64,000 bases of DNA from CBFDBF01 sp050291465 (GCA_050291465.1 JBNKJV010000016.1:1-64000); one strand, 5' to 3'. Positions 34,433 through 44,568 are shown, counted from the first letter of the stretch. Made by a program: numbers and translations. Notes: generated by a model not told the origin, from the sequence alone.

Positions 34433-34573
34433 TATGATCCGGTGCGGAAGAGGATCCCCGGAAGTCTCATTGTCGCCTTTGTAACCCGATTAGAGCTTGT
34501 ATTATCTGTTTGTGTCCCCGATCTTGTGTAATAATGCGCCCCTTCGATAACAGTTGAAACAGGTTGAAATACC

Positions 34574-34909
34574 ATGAGTTTCTTTATTTCCAATGCAATG
34601 GCAGAAGCAGCCCCCGCCGCACAGCAGGGCGGTGCCGGACTGGAGACCCTGCTTTTTCCCGTGGGGTTGATCATACTGCTCTATTTTCTGATGATCCGTC
34701 CGCAGGTAAAACGCCAGAAGGAGCACCGCGGTATGGTGGAGGCCCTGTCCAAGGGCGACGAGGTGCAGACCGAAGGCGGTATGCTGGGAAAGATCACCTA
34801 TCTCAATGAGGATGTCGCCAAGATCGAAATCGCGGACGGCGTGGAAATCAAGGTCCGGCGTCAGTCAGTGGCGGCGGTCTTACCCAAGGGAACCCTGGCG
34901 GATCTATAA
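34574..34909 (+). CDS. yajC: Preprotein translocase accessory subunit YajC
   Basis: YajC is a small inner-membrane subunit of the SecDF-YajC complex. The 111-residue protein has one helix (LLFPVGLIILLYFLMI, about residues 25-42) and the conserved RPQVKRQKEHRGMVEAL and GDEVQTEGGMLGKI segments. A possible -10 element (TAATAAT at 34529-34535) lies upstream. It heads the yajC-secD-secF operon; tgt and queA, often upstream in other species, are replaced here by rmuC. Confidence 0.94.
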   Translation: MSFFISNAMAEAAPAAQQGGAGLETLLFPVGLIILLYFLMIRPQVKRQKEHRGMVEALSKGDEVQTEGGMLGKITYLNEDVAKIEIADGVEIKVRRQSVAAVLPKGTLADL

Positions 34910-34986
34910 CGGAAGCCGCACCGATGGCGGGCGGCCGGCGGCCGTCTCCGCCGATGGGTGCGCGCATTCCGGAACAAACAACAACC

Positions 34987-36840
34987 ATGAATCAATACCC
35001 ACTCTGGAAAAATCTGCTGGTCCTGTTGGTCGTACTGGTAGGGATCCTCTTTGCCCTCCCCAACGTCTTCGATCAGAACCCATCCATCGAGATCTCCGGA
35101 ACCCGCCAGACGCAGGTGGACGAGGGAACCATCGGCAAGGTCGAGCAGGCCCTGCAGGAGGCGAAGATCCCGTTCAAGGCGATCGAGCCCGGAAACGACA
35201 AGTTGCTGGTGCGTTTCCAGGATTCCGACTCGCAACTGCGGGCCAAGGATGTGCTGGCGGTGGCGCTGAGAAGCGGTTATGTACAGGCCCTGACCCTTTC
35301 TCCGGATCTCCCCGGCTGGATACGCTGGCTGGGCTTGGAGCCCATGTACCTCGGGCTGGACCTGAGGGGCGGTGTCCATGTTCTGATCGATGTGGATTTG
35401 GAGGCGGCAGTACAAAAGGCGCTGGAGGGGTATGAGGGTGAATTCCGTACCCTGATGCGTAAGGAGAAGCTGCGTTATACCCGGGTGGCCCAGCAGACCG
35501 AAGGGATCGCAATTACCTTCAAGGATGCCGAGACGCGGGATAAGGCGGAGGATGTGCTTGCTCGCCAGTACGGTGATCTGAAACTTGACACCAGGGACGA
35601 GGGTGAGAATTTTATCCTCCTCGCCAGATTGAGCGAAGCGAAACAGACGGCGGTGCGTAAGACCGCGCTCAGTCAAAACATCACAACCCTGCGCAACCGG
35701 GTCAACGCCCTCGGTGTGGCCGAGCCCATAATCCAGCAGCAGGGATCACGCCGGATCGTGGTGCAGCTGCCGGGCGCGCAGGATCCGAGCAAACTGATGG
35801 AGATCCTCGGGGCGACGGCCACCCTGGAGTACCATCTGGAAGATACGGAACACAGCGTGGGAGATGCCCTGGCGGGCCGGGTACCGGCCGGCTCCAAACT
35901 CTACAACACCCGGGACGGGCGCCCCATCCTGTTGAAGAAGCAGTTCATCGTTACCGGCGACCAGATTACCGATGCCTCCTCCGGGTTTGATCAGAAGACC
36001 AACCGGCCCGCGGTGCATGTCACCCTCAACGCCCAGGGGGGGCGGCGGATGCTCGACGTCACCACCGAGAACGTCAAGAAACCCATGGCGGTGGTCTTTA
36101 TCGAGACCCGGACGGAGACCCGCGAGGTGAATGGAGAGCTGGTAAAGCGCAAGATTCGGGTGGAGGAGGTGATCAATGTCGCCACCATCCAGGAACCGTT
36201 CGCCAACCGTTTTCAGACTACCGGCCTCGACAGCCAGGAAGAGGCCCACGACCTGGCGCTGCTGTTACGGGCGGGTGCTCTTAAAGCGCCGATCGAGATC
36301 GTTGAGGTGCGTACCATCGGACCCAGTCTGGGTCAGGACAATATCGACCAGGGTTTCCGGTCGGTGGTCATCGGCATGCTCGTGGTGATGGTTTTTATGG
36401 CGGTCTACTACCGGGTCTTCGGGCTGGTGGCGGACCTGGCGTTGATGATGAATCTGGGGTTGATTGTGGCGCTATTGTCCATGCTGCATGCGACCCTGAC
36501 CCTGCCGGGTATCGCCGGTATCGTGTTGACTGTGGGTATGGCGGTGGATGCCAATGTGCTCATCTTCGAACGTATCCGCGAGGAGATCCGTATAGGAAAT
36601 ACCCCCCAGGCCAGTATCCACGCCGGCTATGAGAAGGCCCTCTCCACCATCGTGGATGCCAATATCACCACCTTTATCGCCGCGGTGGTGCTGTATAGCT
36701 GGGGAACCGGGCCGATCAAGGGGTTTGCGGTCACCCTGGCCATCGGTATCGCAACCTCCCTGTTTACCGCCCTGATGGGCACCCGGGCGGTGATTAATCT
36801 GATGTACGGCGGCAGGCGCCTGCAGAAGCTGCCGATCTGA
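34987..36840 (+). CDS. secD: Protein translocase subunit SecD
   Basis: SecD, with SecF, uses the proton gradient to pull exported proteins through SecYEG. The 617-residue protein has helix 1 near residues 7-27, a large periplasmic P1 domain including YLGLDLRGGVHVLIDVD, and five C-terminal helices containing GMAVDANVLIFERIREE, the conserved D-N-V-IFERIRE signature. ATG at 34987 (MNQYPLWKN) is the family start; an upstream in-frame ATG at 34924 gives a Pro/Arg-rich extension that is not expected. Confidence 0.95.
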   Translation: MNQYPLWKNLLVLLVVLVGILFALPNVFDQNPSIEISGTRQTQVDEGTIGKVEQALQEAKIPFKAIEPGNDKLLVRFQDSDSQLRAKDVLAVALRSGYVQALTLSPDLPGWIRWLGLEPMYLGLDLRGGVHVLIDVDLEAAVQKALEGYEGEFRTLMRKEKLRYTRVAQQTEGIAITFKDAETRDKAEDVLARQYGDLKLDTRDEGENFILLARLSEAKQTAVRKTALSQNITTLRNRVNALGVAEPIIQQQGSRRIVVQLPGAQDPSKLMEILGATATLEYHLEDTEHSVGDALAGRVPAGSKLYNTRDGRPILLKKQFIVTGDQITDASSGFDQKTNRPAVHVTLNAQGGRRMLDVTTENVKKPMAVVFIETRTETREVNGELVKRKIRVEEVINVATIQEPFANRFQTTGLDSQEEAHDLALLLRAGALKAPIEIVEVRTIGPSLGQDNIDQGFRSVVIGMLVVMVFMAVYYRVFGLVADLALMMNLGLIVALLSMLHATLTLPGIAGIVLTVGMAVDANVLIFERIREEIRIGNTPQASIHAGYEKALSTIVDANITTFIAAVVLYSWGTGPIKGFAVTLAIGIATSLFTALMGTRAVINLMYGGRRLQKLPI

Positions 36841-36895
36841 CGGCAACCGGTGGCGCATCGCACCTTTAAATAGATATAGAGAATCAGGGCCTTAT

Positions 36896-37834
36896 ATGCA
36901 GATTTTCAAATCCAATCTGAATATCGATTTCATGGGCAAGCGCAAGCTGGCCATGATATTGTCCGGGGGCGTACTGTTGATCGCGGTCGCTTCCCTGATC
37001 TTCCAGTCCCTCAGCCTGGGTATCGATTTTACCGGCGGGACCCTGGTGGAGGTCGGTTATCAACAGGCGGTGGAACTCAATGATGTCCGCGCCGCGCTGG
37101 ACAAAGAAGGTTTCGGCGATGCCACGGTCCAGCATTTCGGCACTTCGCGCGATGTCCTGGTACGGCTGGCACCCCGCGAGGACATCTCCAATACCGAGCT
37201 TAGCGACCGCGCTTTCAGCGCTCTCAGCGGCGCCGCGGCGGGAGGGGCCGAGCTGCGCCGGGTGGAGTTCGTGGGCCCCCAGGTGGGGGACGAACTGACC
37301 GAGGACGGCACCCTCGCCGTGCTTTACGCCCTGATCGGAATTCTTATCTATGTGGCGCTACGTTTCGAGTACCGGTTCGCCGTAGGCTCGGTTATCGCCC
37401 TGATCCACGACGTGCTGATTACCGTCGGAGTGTTTTCCCTGTTACAGGTGGAGTTCGACCTGCCGGTGCTGGCAGCCATACTGGCGGTGATAGGCTACTC
37501 TCTGAACGATACCATCGTGGTGTACGACCGGATTCGCGAGAATTTCCGGAAAATGCGCAAGGGCGTGCCGCAGGAGATCATCAACAGCTCCTTGAACCAG
37601 ACCCTGTCGCGGACACTGGTCACATCCGTAACCACCTTGCTGGTGTTGCTGGCGCTGTTCTTCCTGGGCGGGGAGATTATCCATGGTTTTGCCCTGGCCC
37701 TGATTGTCGGGGTGGTGGTGGGTACCTACTCCTCCATCTATGTGGCCAGTACCGCGGTTCTGGCCCTGGGCATAAGCAAGGCCGACCTGATGCCTCCGCA
37801 GAAAGAAGGGGTGGGGTTAGACGAACGGCCCTGA
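36896..37834 (+). CDS. secF: Protein translocase subunit SecF
   Basis: SecF is the partner of SecD. The 312-residue protein has LGIDFTGGTLVEVGYQQAV after helix 1, the periplasmic domain, and the C-terminal helices with SLNDTIVVYDRIRENFRKM, the SecF signature. It follows secD after 55 bp. A spacer of about 117 bp leads to tRNA-Leu. Confidence 0.95.
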   Translation: MQIFKSNLNIDFMGKRKLAMILSGGVLLIAVASLIFQSLSLGIDFTGGTLVEVGYQQAVELNDVRAALDKEGFGDATVQHFGTSRDVLVRLAPREDISNTELSDRAFSALSGAAAGGAELRRVEFVGPQVGDELTEDGTLAVLYALIGILIYVALRFEYRFAVGSVIALIHDVLITVGVFSLLQVEFDLPVLAAILAVIGYSLNDTIVVYDRIRENFRKMRKGVPQEIINSSLNQTLSRTLVTSVTTLLVLLALFFLGGEIIHGFALALIVGVVVGTYSSIYVASTAVLALGISKADLMPPQKEGVGLDERP

Positions 37835-37892
37835 AACGGATCGCCCGGTCCTCCCGGGTGATATCTCCGCCATCCGGATCGATTTTCCGAGG

Positions 37893-37922
37893 TTAGAAGA
37901 GGCTGCCGGCAGCCTGTATAAT
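37893..37922 (+). promoter_or_regulatory. Probable sigma70 promoter for tRNA-Leu
   Basis: A consensus TATAAT lies at 37917-37922, with a TG directly before it and a poor -35 (TTAGAA at 37893-37898, 18-bp spacer). It sits 30 bp before the mature tRNA, a normal distance. It may also serve tig and clpP. Confidence 0.55.
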
Positions 37923-37951
37923 ACCCTGCTTTCCGCGTGGCGCCGGAGCGA

Positions 37952-38036
<85 letters not shown>

Positions 38037-38104
38037 TTTTATCAATATGATGAAGCAACGTTTAAAAATTGAGGAGGGGCGGATTAACTGCCCGAGAGAT
38101 ATTC

Positions 38105-39418
38105 ATGCAAGTTTCCATTGAATCAGGTGAAGGACTGGAACGGCGGATGACCGTCGAGCTGCCCGCGGAGCGGGTGGACCAGGAGATTGACAAGCGTCTT
38201 CAACGTATAGCGAAGACCGCCAAGATGGCGGGTTTCCGCCCCGGCAAGGTGCCGATGTCCGTGGTTCGCAGGCATTACAGCGACCAGGTGCGCCAGGAGG
38301 TCTTCGGGGAACTGGTCCAATCCAGCTATTTTGAAGCGCTGAGCCATGAAAAGCTCCAGCCGGCGGGTAATCCCACCATTGAACCGTTGGATAAGGACCC
38401 CGGAGAGGGGATGGCTTATACCGCGGTTTTCGAGGTGATGCCGGAGATCCAACTGAGTGACCTCTCCGGGGTTACTATTAAGCGTCCCGGGGTGGAGGTT
38501 ACGGACCAGGACCTTCAGCAGATGATCGAGAAACTGCGTAAGCAGCGGATGACCTGGGGCGAAGTGGAACGGTCCGCGGAAGACGGCGACCAGGTTACCA
38601 TCAATTTCAAGGGATTCATCGACGACGAGGCGTTTGCGGGCGGCAGCGCGGATGATGTGCCCCTGGTACTCGGTTCCGGTTCCATGATCGAAGGGTTTGA
38701 AGAGGGCCTGATCGGTGCGGCGGCGGGGGACACCCGTTCCCTGGAGCTGAAATTCCCTGATGAATACCGGGTGGCCGACCTGGCGGGAAAAGCGGCCCGG
38801 TTCGAGGTCGAAATAATCAAGGTATCGGAGCCGGTGCTGCCGGAGGTGGACGAGGAGTTCGCCAAGGCCTTCGGGGTCGCCGAAGGCGGGATGGAGGCGT
38901 TCGAGAAGGAGATTCGTTCCAATATGGAACGTGAGGCGGAGGGAAAGGTGCGTGAGGCTGTGAAACAGCAGGCGATGGATGCGCTGCTGGAGCAGAACAG
39001 CATCGAGATCCCTCAGGCCATGGTGAAACAGGAGGCGCAGGCACTGCTGGAGCAGACCCGGGCGAACCTGGCCCAGGGTGGCCACAAAAGTAATATGGAA
39101 CTGCCGGTGGACCTGTTCGAAGACCAGGCGAAGCGCCGTGTCTCACTGGGGCTGTTGATCGCCGAGGTGGTGAAGGCGAACGAGATCAAGCTCGATGAGG
39201 AGCGTGTTCGCGCCAGGGTCGAAGAGGTTGCCCAGAGCTATGAGCAGCCGCAGGAGGTGATTGACTATTACTACGCCAATCAGCAGCAGCTGGCGGCCAT
39301 GCAGAACCTGGTGATCGAGGAGCAGGTGGTGGATTGGGTGCTGGAGCAGGCCCAGGTGGAGGATGACCCCACCAGTTTCGATGCCCTGATGAACCCGTCG
39401 GAAGAAAAATCCCAATAG
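38105..39418 (+). CDS. tig: Trigger factor
   Basis: Trigger factor is the ribosome-associated chaperone and peptidyl-prolyl isomerase that meets nascent chains. The 437-residue protein has the ribosome-binding signature in KMAGFRPGKVPMSVVRRHYS, a FKBP-type PPIase domain (about 150-240: DGDQVTINFKGFIDDEAFAG), and a helical C-terminal chaperone domain. ATG at 38105 (MQVSIESGEGLERRM) is the family start; the frame is open to an upstream TTG. clpP follows after 28 bp. Confidence 0.95.
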   Translation: MQVSIESGEGLERRMTVELPAERVDQEIDKRLQRIAKTAKMAGFRPGKVPMSVVRRHYSDQVRQEVFGELVQSSYFEALSHEKLQPAGNPTIEPLDKDPGEGMAYTAVFEVMPEIQLSDLSGVTIKRPGVEVTDQDLQQMIEKLRKQRMTWGEVERSAEDGDQVTINFKGFIDDEAFAGGSADDVPLVLGSGSMIEGFEEGLIGAAAGDTRSLELKFPDEYRVADLAGKAARFEVEIIKVSEPVLPEVDEEFAKAFGVAEGGMEAFEKEIRSNMEREAEGKVREAVKQQAMDALLEQNSIEIPQAMVKQEAQALLEQTRANLAQGGHKSNMELPVDLFEDQAKRRVSLGLLIAEVVKANEIKLDEERVRARVEEVAQSYEQPQEVIDYYYANQQQLAAMQNLVIEEQVVDWVLEQAQVEDDPTSFDALMNPSEEKSQ

Positions 39419-39446
39419 GTATCAGATACTAAAGGAAACTATATAT

Positions 39447-40085
39447 ATGGCCGATAAACGGAATATGAGCGCTTTGGAGGCGACAAATCTGGGTTTGGTC
39501 CCCATTGTCGTAGAGCAGACCGCCCGCGGAGAACGCTCCTACGACATCTATTCGCGACTGCTGAAGGAACGCGTCATCTTCGTGGTGGGCCCGATTGAGG
39601 ACCACATGGCCAACCTGGTGGTCGCCCAGTTGTTGTTCCTGGAGTCGGAAAACCCGGACAAGGATATCCATGTCTATATCAATTCCCCGGGAGGATCGGT
39701 CAGCGCCGGTCTGGCGATCTACGACACCATGCAGTTCGTACGGCCGCATGTCAGCACCATGTGCGTGGGTCAGGCCGCCAGTATGGGGGCGCTGCTGCTG
39801 GCCGGCGGCGAGAAGGGAAAACGGTTTTGTCTGCCCCATTCCCGGATGATGATCCACCAGCCGCTGGGTGGTTTTCAGGGACAGGCGACGGATATCGAGA
39901 TTCACGCCAAGGAGATCCTGCTGGTACGCGACCGGTTAAATCGGATCCTGGCGAAGCACACGGGACAGCCGTTGGAGAAGATCGAAGAGGATACGGAACG
40001 GGATAATTTTATGAGCGGTGAAGAGTCGGTGGCCTACGGATTGATCGATCAGGTGTTGACCGAACGCTTGGCCGGAGGTGAGTAA
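39447..40085 (+). CDS. clpP: ATP-dependent Clp protease proteolytic subunit
   Basis: ClpP is the serine protease chamber that works with ClpX and ClpA. The 212-residue protein carries the catalytic triad Ser112 (GQAASMGALLL), His137 (MMIHQPLGG) and Asp186 (TERDNFMS), with spacing the same as E. coli ClpP. A short N-terminal propeptide precedes LVPIVVEQTARGERSYDIYS. It is transcribed with tig and followed by clpX after 143 bp. Confidence 0.97.
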   Translation: MADKRNMSALEATNLGLVPIVVEQTARGERSYDIYSRLLKERVIFVVGPIEDHMANLVVAQLLFLESENPDKDIHVYINSPGGSVSAGLAIYDTMQFVRPHVSTMCVGQAASMGALLLAGGEKGKRFCLPHSRMMIHQPLGGFQGQATDIEIHAKEILLVRDRLNRILAKHTGQPLEKIEEDTERDNFMSGEESVAYGLIDQVLTERLAGGE

Positions 40086-40156
40086 GGTTATTCAAACCCC
40101 AGGAAAAACGTGGGAGAACACTCGGATATTCCGTTAATAAGGAGTGAACAGGAACC

Positions 40157-40184
40157 TTGCGATTCAGGATCAATCGGATATGAT
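40157..40184 (+). promoter_or_regulatory. Candidate sigma70 promoter for clpX
   Basis: TTGCGA (40157-40162) and TATGAT (40179-40184) are separated by 16 bp, 45 bp before the clpX start. It would allow clpX expression apart from clpP. Confidence 0.5.
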
Positions 40185-40228
40185 TGGTTTGAATCGGTAT
40201 AAAAAGGGCGGTACCAAGAGGCAGAAGC

Positions 40229-41503
40229 ATGGGTGATGACAAGAAAGGCAAGAGTGACGACGGAAAGTTGTTGTACTGCTCTTTCTGCGGCAAGAGTCAG
40301 CATGAAGTCCGCAAGCTGATTGCGGGCCCTTCTGTCTTTATTTGCGACGAGTGTGTCGAACTTTGTAACGACATCATTCGCGAGGAGATGCAGGAGGGCA
40401 CCGTTGAGGGCTCAAGTGCCCTGCCCAAACCTCATGAGCTCTACGACCTGCTGGATCAATATGTCATCGGTCAGTCCCGCGCCAAGAAGGTTCTCTCCGT
40501 AGCGGTTTACAACCATTACAAGCGGTTGGAATCGGGTGGCCAGAAGGACGACATCGAAATCGCCAAGAGCAATATCCTTCTGATCGGCCCCACCGGCTCG
40601 GGTAAGACCCTGCTTGCGGAAACCCTGGCGCGGATGCTGGAGGTTCCGTTTACCATCGCCGATGCCACCACGCTTACGGAAGCCGGTTATGTCGGTGAGG
40701 ATGTGGAAAACATCATCCAGAAGCTGCTACAGAAGTGCGATTACGATGTGGAGAAGGCCCAGAACGGCATTGTCTATATCGACGAAATTGACAAGATTTC
40801 CCGCAAGTCGGACAACCCTTCCATTACCCGTGACGTATCGGGTGAGGGTGTGCAGCAGGCCCTGTTGAAGCTTATCGAAGGTACCGTGGCCTCGGTTCCT
40901 CCTCAGGGCGGGCGCAAGCATCCGCAACAGGAGTTTCTGCAGGTCGATACCTCCAATATCCTGTTTATCGTAGGCGGCGCTTTCGCCGGTCTCGATAAGG
41001 TGATCCGCAACCGTTCGGAAAAGGGCGGCATCGGCTTTTCCGCCGAGGTCCACAGCAAGGACGATTCCCGCAAGGTGGGTGAAGTGCTGAGCGGCGTGGA
41101 ACCGGAGGATCTCATTCAATACGGTCTGATACCGGAGTTCGTGGGCCGGCTGCCGGTGGTGGCGACCCTGGAAGAGCTGGACGAGGACGCGCTGGTGCAG
41201 ATTCTTACCGAACCGAAAAATGCCCTGGTCAAGCAGTACAGCCGTCTGTTCGAGATGGAGGACTGTGAACTGGAGTTTCGCGATGACGCGCTGCGCGCCA
41301 TCGCCCGCAAGGCCATGGAGCGTAAGACCGGCGCACGGGGGTTGCGGACCATCCTGGAGCAGGTGCTGTTGGACACCATGTACGATCTTCCCTCGATGGA
41401 GAATGTCAGCAAGGTCGTGGTGGATGATTCGGTCATCGCCGGCGAGAACGCGCCTTATATGATCTTTGAGGGTGGTGAAAAACAGGCCGCCGCCTCGGAT
41501 TGA
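40229..41503 (+). CDS. clpX: ATP-dependent Clp protease ATP-binding subunit ClpX
   Basis: ClpX is the AAA+ unfoldase that selects substrates for ClpP. The 424-residue protein has the zinc-binding domain with Cys17, Cys20, Cys39 and Cys42 (LLYCSFCGKSQHEV, FICDECVELC). Walker A is GPTGSGKTLLAETLA, Walker B is IVYIDEIDKI, and the pore loop is GYVGEDVEN. An RKTGARGLR sensor-2 motif and the ClpP-contacting IGF loop (GGIGFSAEV) are present. All functional motifs are intact. Confidence 0.97.
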   Translation: MGDDKKGKSDDGKLLYCSFCGKSQHEVRKLIAGPSVFICDECVELCNDIIREEMQEGTVEGSSALPKPHELYDLLDQYVIGQSRAKKVLSVAVYNHYKRLESGGQKDDIEIAKSNILLIGPTGSGKTLLAETLARMLEVPFTIADATTLTEAGYVGEDVENIIQKLLQKCDYDVEKAQNGIVYIDEIDKISRKSDNPSITRDVSGEGVQQALLKLIEGTVASVPPQGGRKHPQQEFLQVDTSNILFIVGGAFAGLDKVIRNRSEKGGIGFSAEVHSKDDSRKVGEVLSGVEPEDLIQYGLIPEFVGRLPVVATLEELDEDALVQILTEPKNALVKQYSRLFEMEDCELEFRDDALRAIARKAMERKTGARGLRTILEQVLLDTMYDLPSMENVSKVVVDDSVIAGENAPYMIFEGGEKQAAASD

Positions 41504-41590
41504 TTCCGCCTGGGAACCCTGTTCCTGCTCTGCCGTTTCTCTTTTCCGGCGCAGTCCGCTCTGCAGAATCCGCAAAAATATGTTTCAGGG

Positions 41591-41617
41591 CTTGAAATGC
41601 CTTTCGTTTGGCCGCAC
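41591..41617 (+). promoter_or_regulatory. Candidate heat-shock (sigma32) promoter for lon
   Basis: CTTGAAA at 41591-41597 matches the sigma32 -35 consensus exactly. After 14 bp, CCGCAC at 41612-41617 partly matches the CCCCAT -10. The leader downstream contains a small stem ACCGGA-TGAG-TCCGGT at 41685-41700. Since lon is heat-induced in enterobacteria, the assignment is plausible but untested. Confidence 0.5.
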
Positions 41618-41748
41618 CGTACTGATATGGTCGGGGGTCAGGGGTGAGAACTGGTGAAACTGGACATTTACCCATTCCCAGGAGACCGGATGAGTCCGGT
41701 TAACCCCGTTTCTTTAGTTAACTTAGATTACCGAGAGGTCAGCCCGAT

Positions 41749-44211
41749 ATGGGTCAACATGACACGATATTTCCTTTGAACGCCGACCTGATAAATGGCG
41801 TACCGGTATTACCGCTGAGAGACGTGGTGGTCTATCCGCATATGGTGATTCCGCTGTTCGTCGGGCGTGAAAAGTCCATAAATGCCCTGGAAGCGGCTAT
41901 GGAGAAGAGCAAACAGATCGTGCTGGTTGCCCAGAAAAGCGCCGATACCGATGACCCCGCCCTCGAAGATCTCAATGAAGTGGGTACCCTGGCCACCATT
42001 CTTCAGTTGCTGAAGCTGCCGGATGGAACCATCAAGGTATTGGTGGAAGGTGCGGAACGGGTCAGGTTGTTGAAATACTTAAATACCGAGCAGTTCTATT
42101 CGGCGGAGCTAGCTCCGTTGCATGACCTGGTGACGCTGGAAGAAAAAGAGATGGAGGTGTTGATGCGTTCCGCCTCCGATCTATTTGATCAGTATGTGAA
42201 GCTCAACAAGAAAGTGCCGCCCGAGGTGCTGACCTCACTTACCAGTATCGACGACCCGAGCCGGTTGGCAGACACTATGGCCGCCCATATGTCGCTGAAA
42301 TTGGACGAAAAGCAGCGCGTATTGGAGATGGCGGATGTCAGGGAGCGTATCGAGCATCTGATGACGCTCATGGAATCCGAGAATGAGCTGCTGCATATGG
42401 AGAAGCGGATACGCGGTCGTGTAAAACGCCAGATGGAGAAGAATCAGAGAGAGTACTATCTCAACGAACAAATGAAAGCGATCCAGAAGGAGTTGGGAGA
42501 CATCGACGGTGCGCCGAACGAGGTCGAGGAGCTCCAGAACCGGATCGAAAAAGCAGGGATGACCAAGGAAGCCAAGGAGAAGGCGGTCGCGGAACTGAAC
42601 AAGCTGAAGCTGATGTCACCCATGTCCGCCGAAGCCACGGTGGTGCGCAACTATATCGATACCTTACTCAATGTTCCCTGGAAGAAACGCAGCAAGGTCC
42701 GGAATGATCTGAATGCTGCGGAAGAGGTATTGGAAGCCGATCACTACGGACTGCACAAGGTGAAGGAACGCATTATCGAATACCTGGCCGTGCAGCAGCG
42801 GGTGCGCAAATTGAAAGGTCCCATCCTCTGTCTGGTGGGCCCTCCCGGTGTGGGGAAGACCTCCGTGGGGCAGTCCATCGCCCGTGCAACCAACCGCCAG
42901 TTCATACGTATGGCGTTGGGAGGGGTGCGCGATGAGGCGGAAATTCGCGGGCATCGCCGTACCTATATCGGTGCCATGCCGGGAAAGATTATCCAGAACC
43001 TTTCCAAGATCGGGACCCGTAACCCCCTGTTTCTTCTGGATGAGATTGACAAGATGGCAATGGACTTCAGGGGTGATCCAGCTTCCGCGTTGCTGGAAGT
43101 TCTGGATCCGGAACAGAACCATACCTTCGTCGATCATTACATGGAGGTGGATTTCGACCTGTCGGAAGTGATGTTTGTGGCCACGGCCAATTCACTGAAT
43201 ATTCCTCCCGCCTTGCTGGATCGTATGGAAGTCATTCGGTTGTCCGGCTATACCGAGGACGAGAAGGTCAATATCGCCATGCGCTACCTGGTGCCGAAGC
43301 AGGTGAAAAACAACGGCCTGCAGGAAGGTGAACTGCGTATGCGTGAAGGTGCGATTCGCGACATTATTCGTTACTACACCCGTGAGGCCGGAGTACGTAA
43401 CCTGGAGCGGGAGATATCCAAGATCTGCCGTAAGGTGGTGAAGGATATCCTGCTGAAGAAGAAGGGGGGGCGAATTGTCATCACCCCCAAGAGTCTGGAA
43501 AAGTATCTCGGCGTGAAACGTTTTCGCTATGGCCGGGCCGACGAGGTGGATCAGATCGGTCAGGTGACCGGATTGGCATGGACCGAGGTCGGTGGGGAGC
43601 TGCTGCGCATTGAAGGTGCGCTGGTTCCCGGTAAGGGGAAATTCACCTACACTGGCCAATTGGGTGACGTGATGCAGGAGTCGATTCAGGCCGCCATGAC
43701 AGTGGTACGAAGCCGTTCCGATATCCTTGGATTAGATAAAAACTTCTACCAGGAGAATGATATACATATTCACGTACCGGAAGGGGCAACCCCCAAGGAC
43801 GGTCCCAGCGCGGGTATCGGCATGTGTACCAGCCTGGTGTCGGCGTTGACCCGCATTCCGGTGCGGGCCGATGTCGCCATGACCGGGGAGATCACCCTGC
43901 GCGGCGAGGTACTTCCCATCGGCGGTCTTAAAGAGAAGCTCCTGGCCGCGCATCGTGGAGGTATCGAAACCGTAATCATTCCTCACGAGAATGAACGGGA
44001 TCTGGTTGAAATTCCCAAGAACATCAAACAGGATCTCGATATCCGTCCGGTGCGCTGGATTGATGAGGTGTTTGAAATTGCTTTGACCCGGATGCCGGAA
44101 CCGAATTCCGTGGCGGAAGGTAAAGCCGGAGGGAAACAGGAAAAAATGGATGTTTCGACATCGGCCGGAGACAAAAAACCTCCCAAGGAAAACGATCTGA
44201 CCCGGCATTAA
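41749..44211 (+). CDS. lon: ATP-dependent Lon protease
   Basis: Lon is the homohexameric AAA+ serine protease that degrades misfolded and regulatory proteins. The 820-residue protein has the N-terminal substrate-binding domain (VLPLRDVVVYPHMVIPLFVG), Walker A GPPGVGKTSVGQS, Walker B PLFLLDEIDKM, and the Ser-Lys dyad: Ser687 in KDGPSAGIGM and Lys730 in IGGLKEKLLAAHRGG. The C-terminal tail after about residue 780 is Lys/Gly/Ser-rich and probably disordered. The clpX-lon-hupB order is standard. Confidence 0.97.
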   Translation: MGQHDTIFPLNADLINGVPVLPLRDVVVYPHMVIPLFVGREKSINALEAAMEKSKQIVLVAQKSADTDDPALEDLNEVGTLATILQLLKLPDGTIKVLVEGAERVRLLKYLNTEQFYSAELAPLHDLVTLEEKEMEVLMRSASDLFDQYVKLNKKVPPEVLTSLTSIDDPSRLADTMAAHMSLKLDEKQRVLEMADVRERIEHLMTLMESENELLHMEKRIRGRVKRQMEKNQREYYLNEQMKAIQKELGDIDGAPNEVEELQNRIEKAGMTKEAKEKAVAELNKLKLMSPMSAEATVVRNYIDTLLNVPWKKRSKVRNDLNAAEEVLEADHYGLHKVKERIIEYLAVQQRVRKLKGPILCLVGPPGVGKTSVGQSIARATNRQFIRMALGGVRDEAEIRGHRRTYIGAMPGKIIQNLSKIGTRNPLFLLDEIDKMAMDFRGDPASALLEVLDPEQNHTFVDHYMEVDFDLSEVMFVATANSLNIPPALLDRMEVIRLSGYTEDEKVNIAMRYLVPKQVKNNGLQEGELRMREGAIRDIIRYYTREAGVRNLEREISKICRKVVKDILLKKKGGRIVITPKSLEKYLGVKRFRYGRADEVDQIGQVTGLAWTEVGGELLRIEGALVPGKGKFTYTGQLGDVMQESIQAAMTVVRSRSDILGLDKNFYQENDIHIHVPEGATPKDGPSAGIGMCTSLVSALTRIPVRADVAMTGEITLRGEVLPIGGLKEKLLAAHRGGIETVIIPHENERDLVEIPKNIKQDLDIRPVRWIDEVFEIALTRMPEPNSVAEGKAGGKQEKMDVSTSAGDKKPPKENDLTRH

Positions 44212-44439
44212 GGGTTTATCTTAAGAAACGTTCCGGTTGCCCGCCGCGCTTAGAAAGGGGTGGAGGACGATTCCGCAACCGGTTGTTTCTGCATTGAACT
44301 GATGTGATTTCCGACACATTTACCCTACCTGTTTTGGGTGATAATCGGTTCTGGTTTGGAGCAGGTAGAGCTGTCTCAAAAACCTTTACTGGCGGGTAGT
44401 TCGGGGGGGGGAATATATCGCGGATTAACGGTGATCTGC

Positions 44440-44469
44440 TTGACAGTCGTTCCGGCCGCTTGGTATAAA
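44440..44469 (+). promoter_or_regulatory. Sigma70 promoter for hupB
   Basis: Consensus TTGACA (44440-44445) and TATAAA (44464-44469) are separated by 18 bp, about 100 bp upstream of hupB. This sits in the 357-bp lon-hupB spacer (44212-44568). The rest of the spacer holds an imperfect inverted pair near 44230-44290 (TTCCGGTTG and CAACCGGTTG) and a run of G residues at about 44403, but no gene. Confidence 0.7.
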
Positions 44470-44568
44470 TTGTCCCCGTTTTCCTGCTTAAGAACGGCAA
44501 AAATATTAACCACCAATCAGCCTGCGTCACCTACTGGCGCGGGCCCTACCCGAAGAGAGAAAACTACT

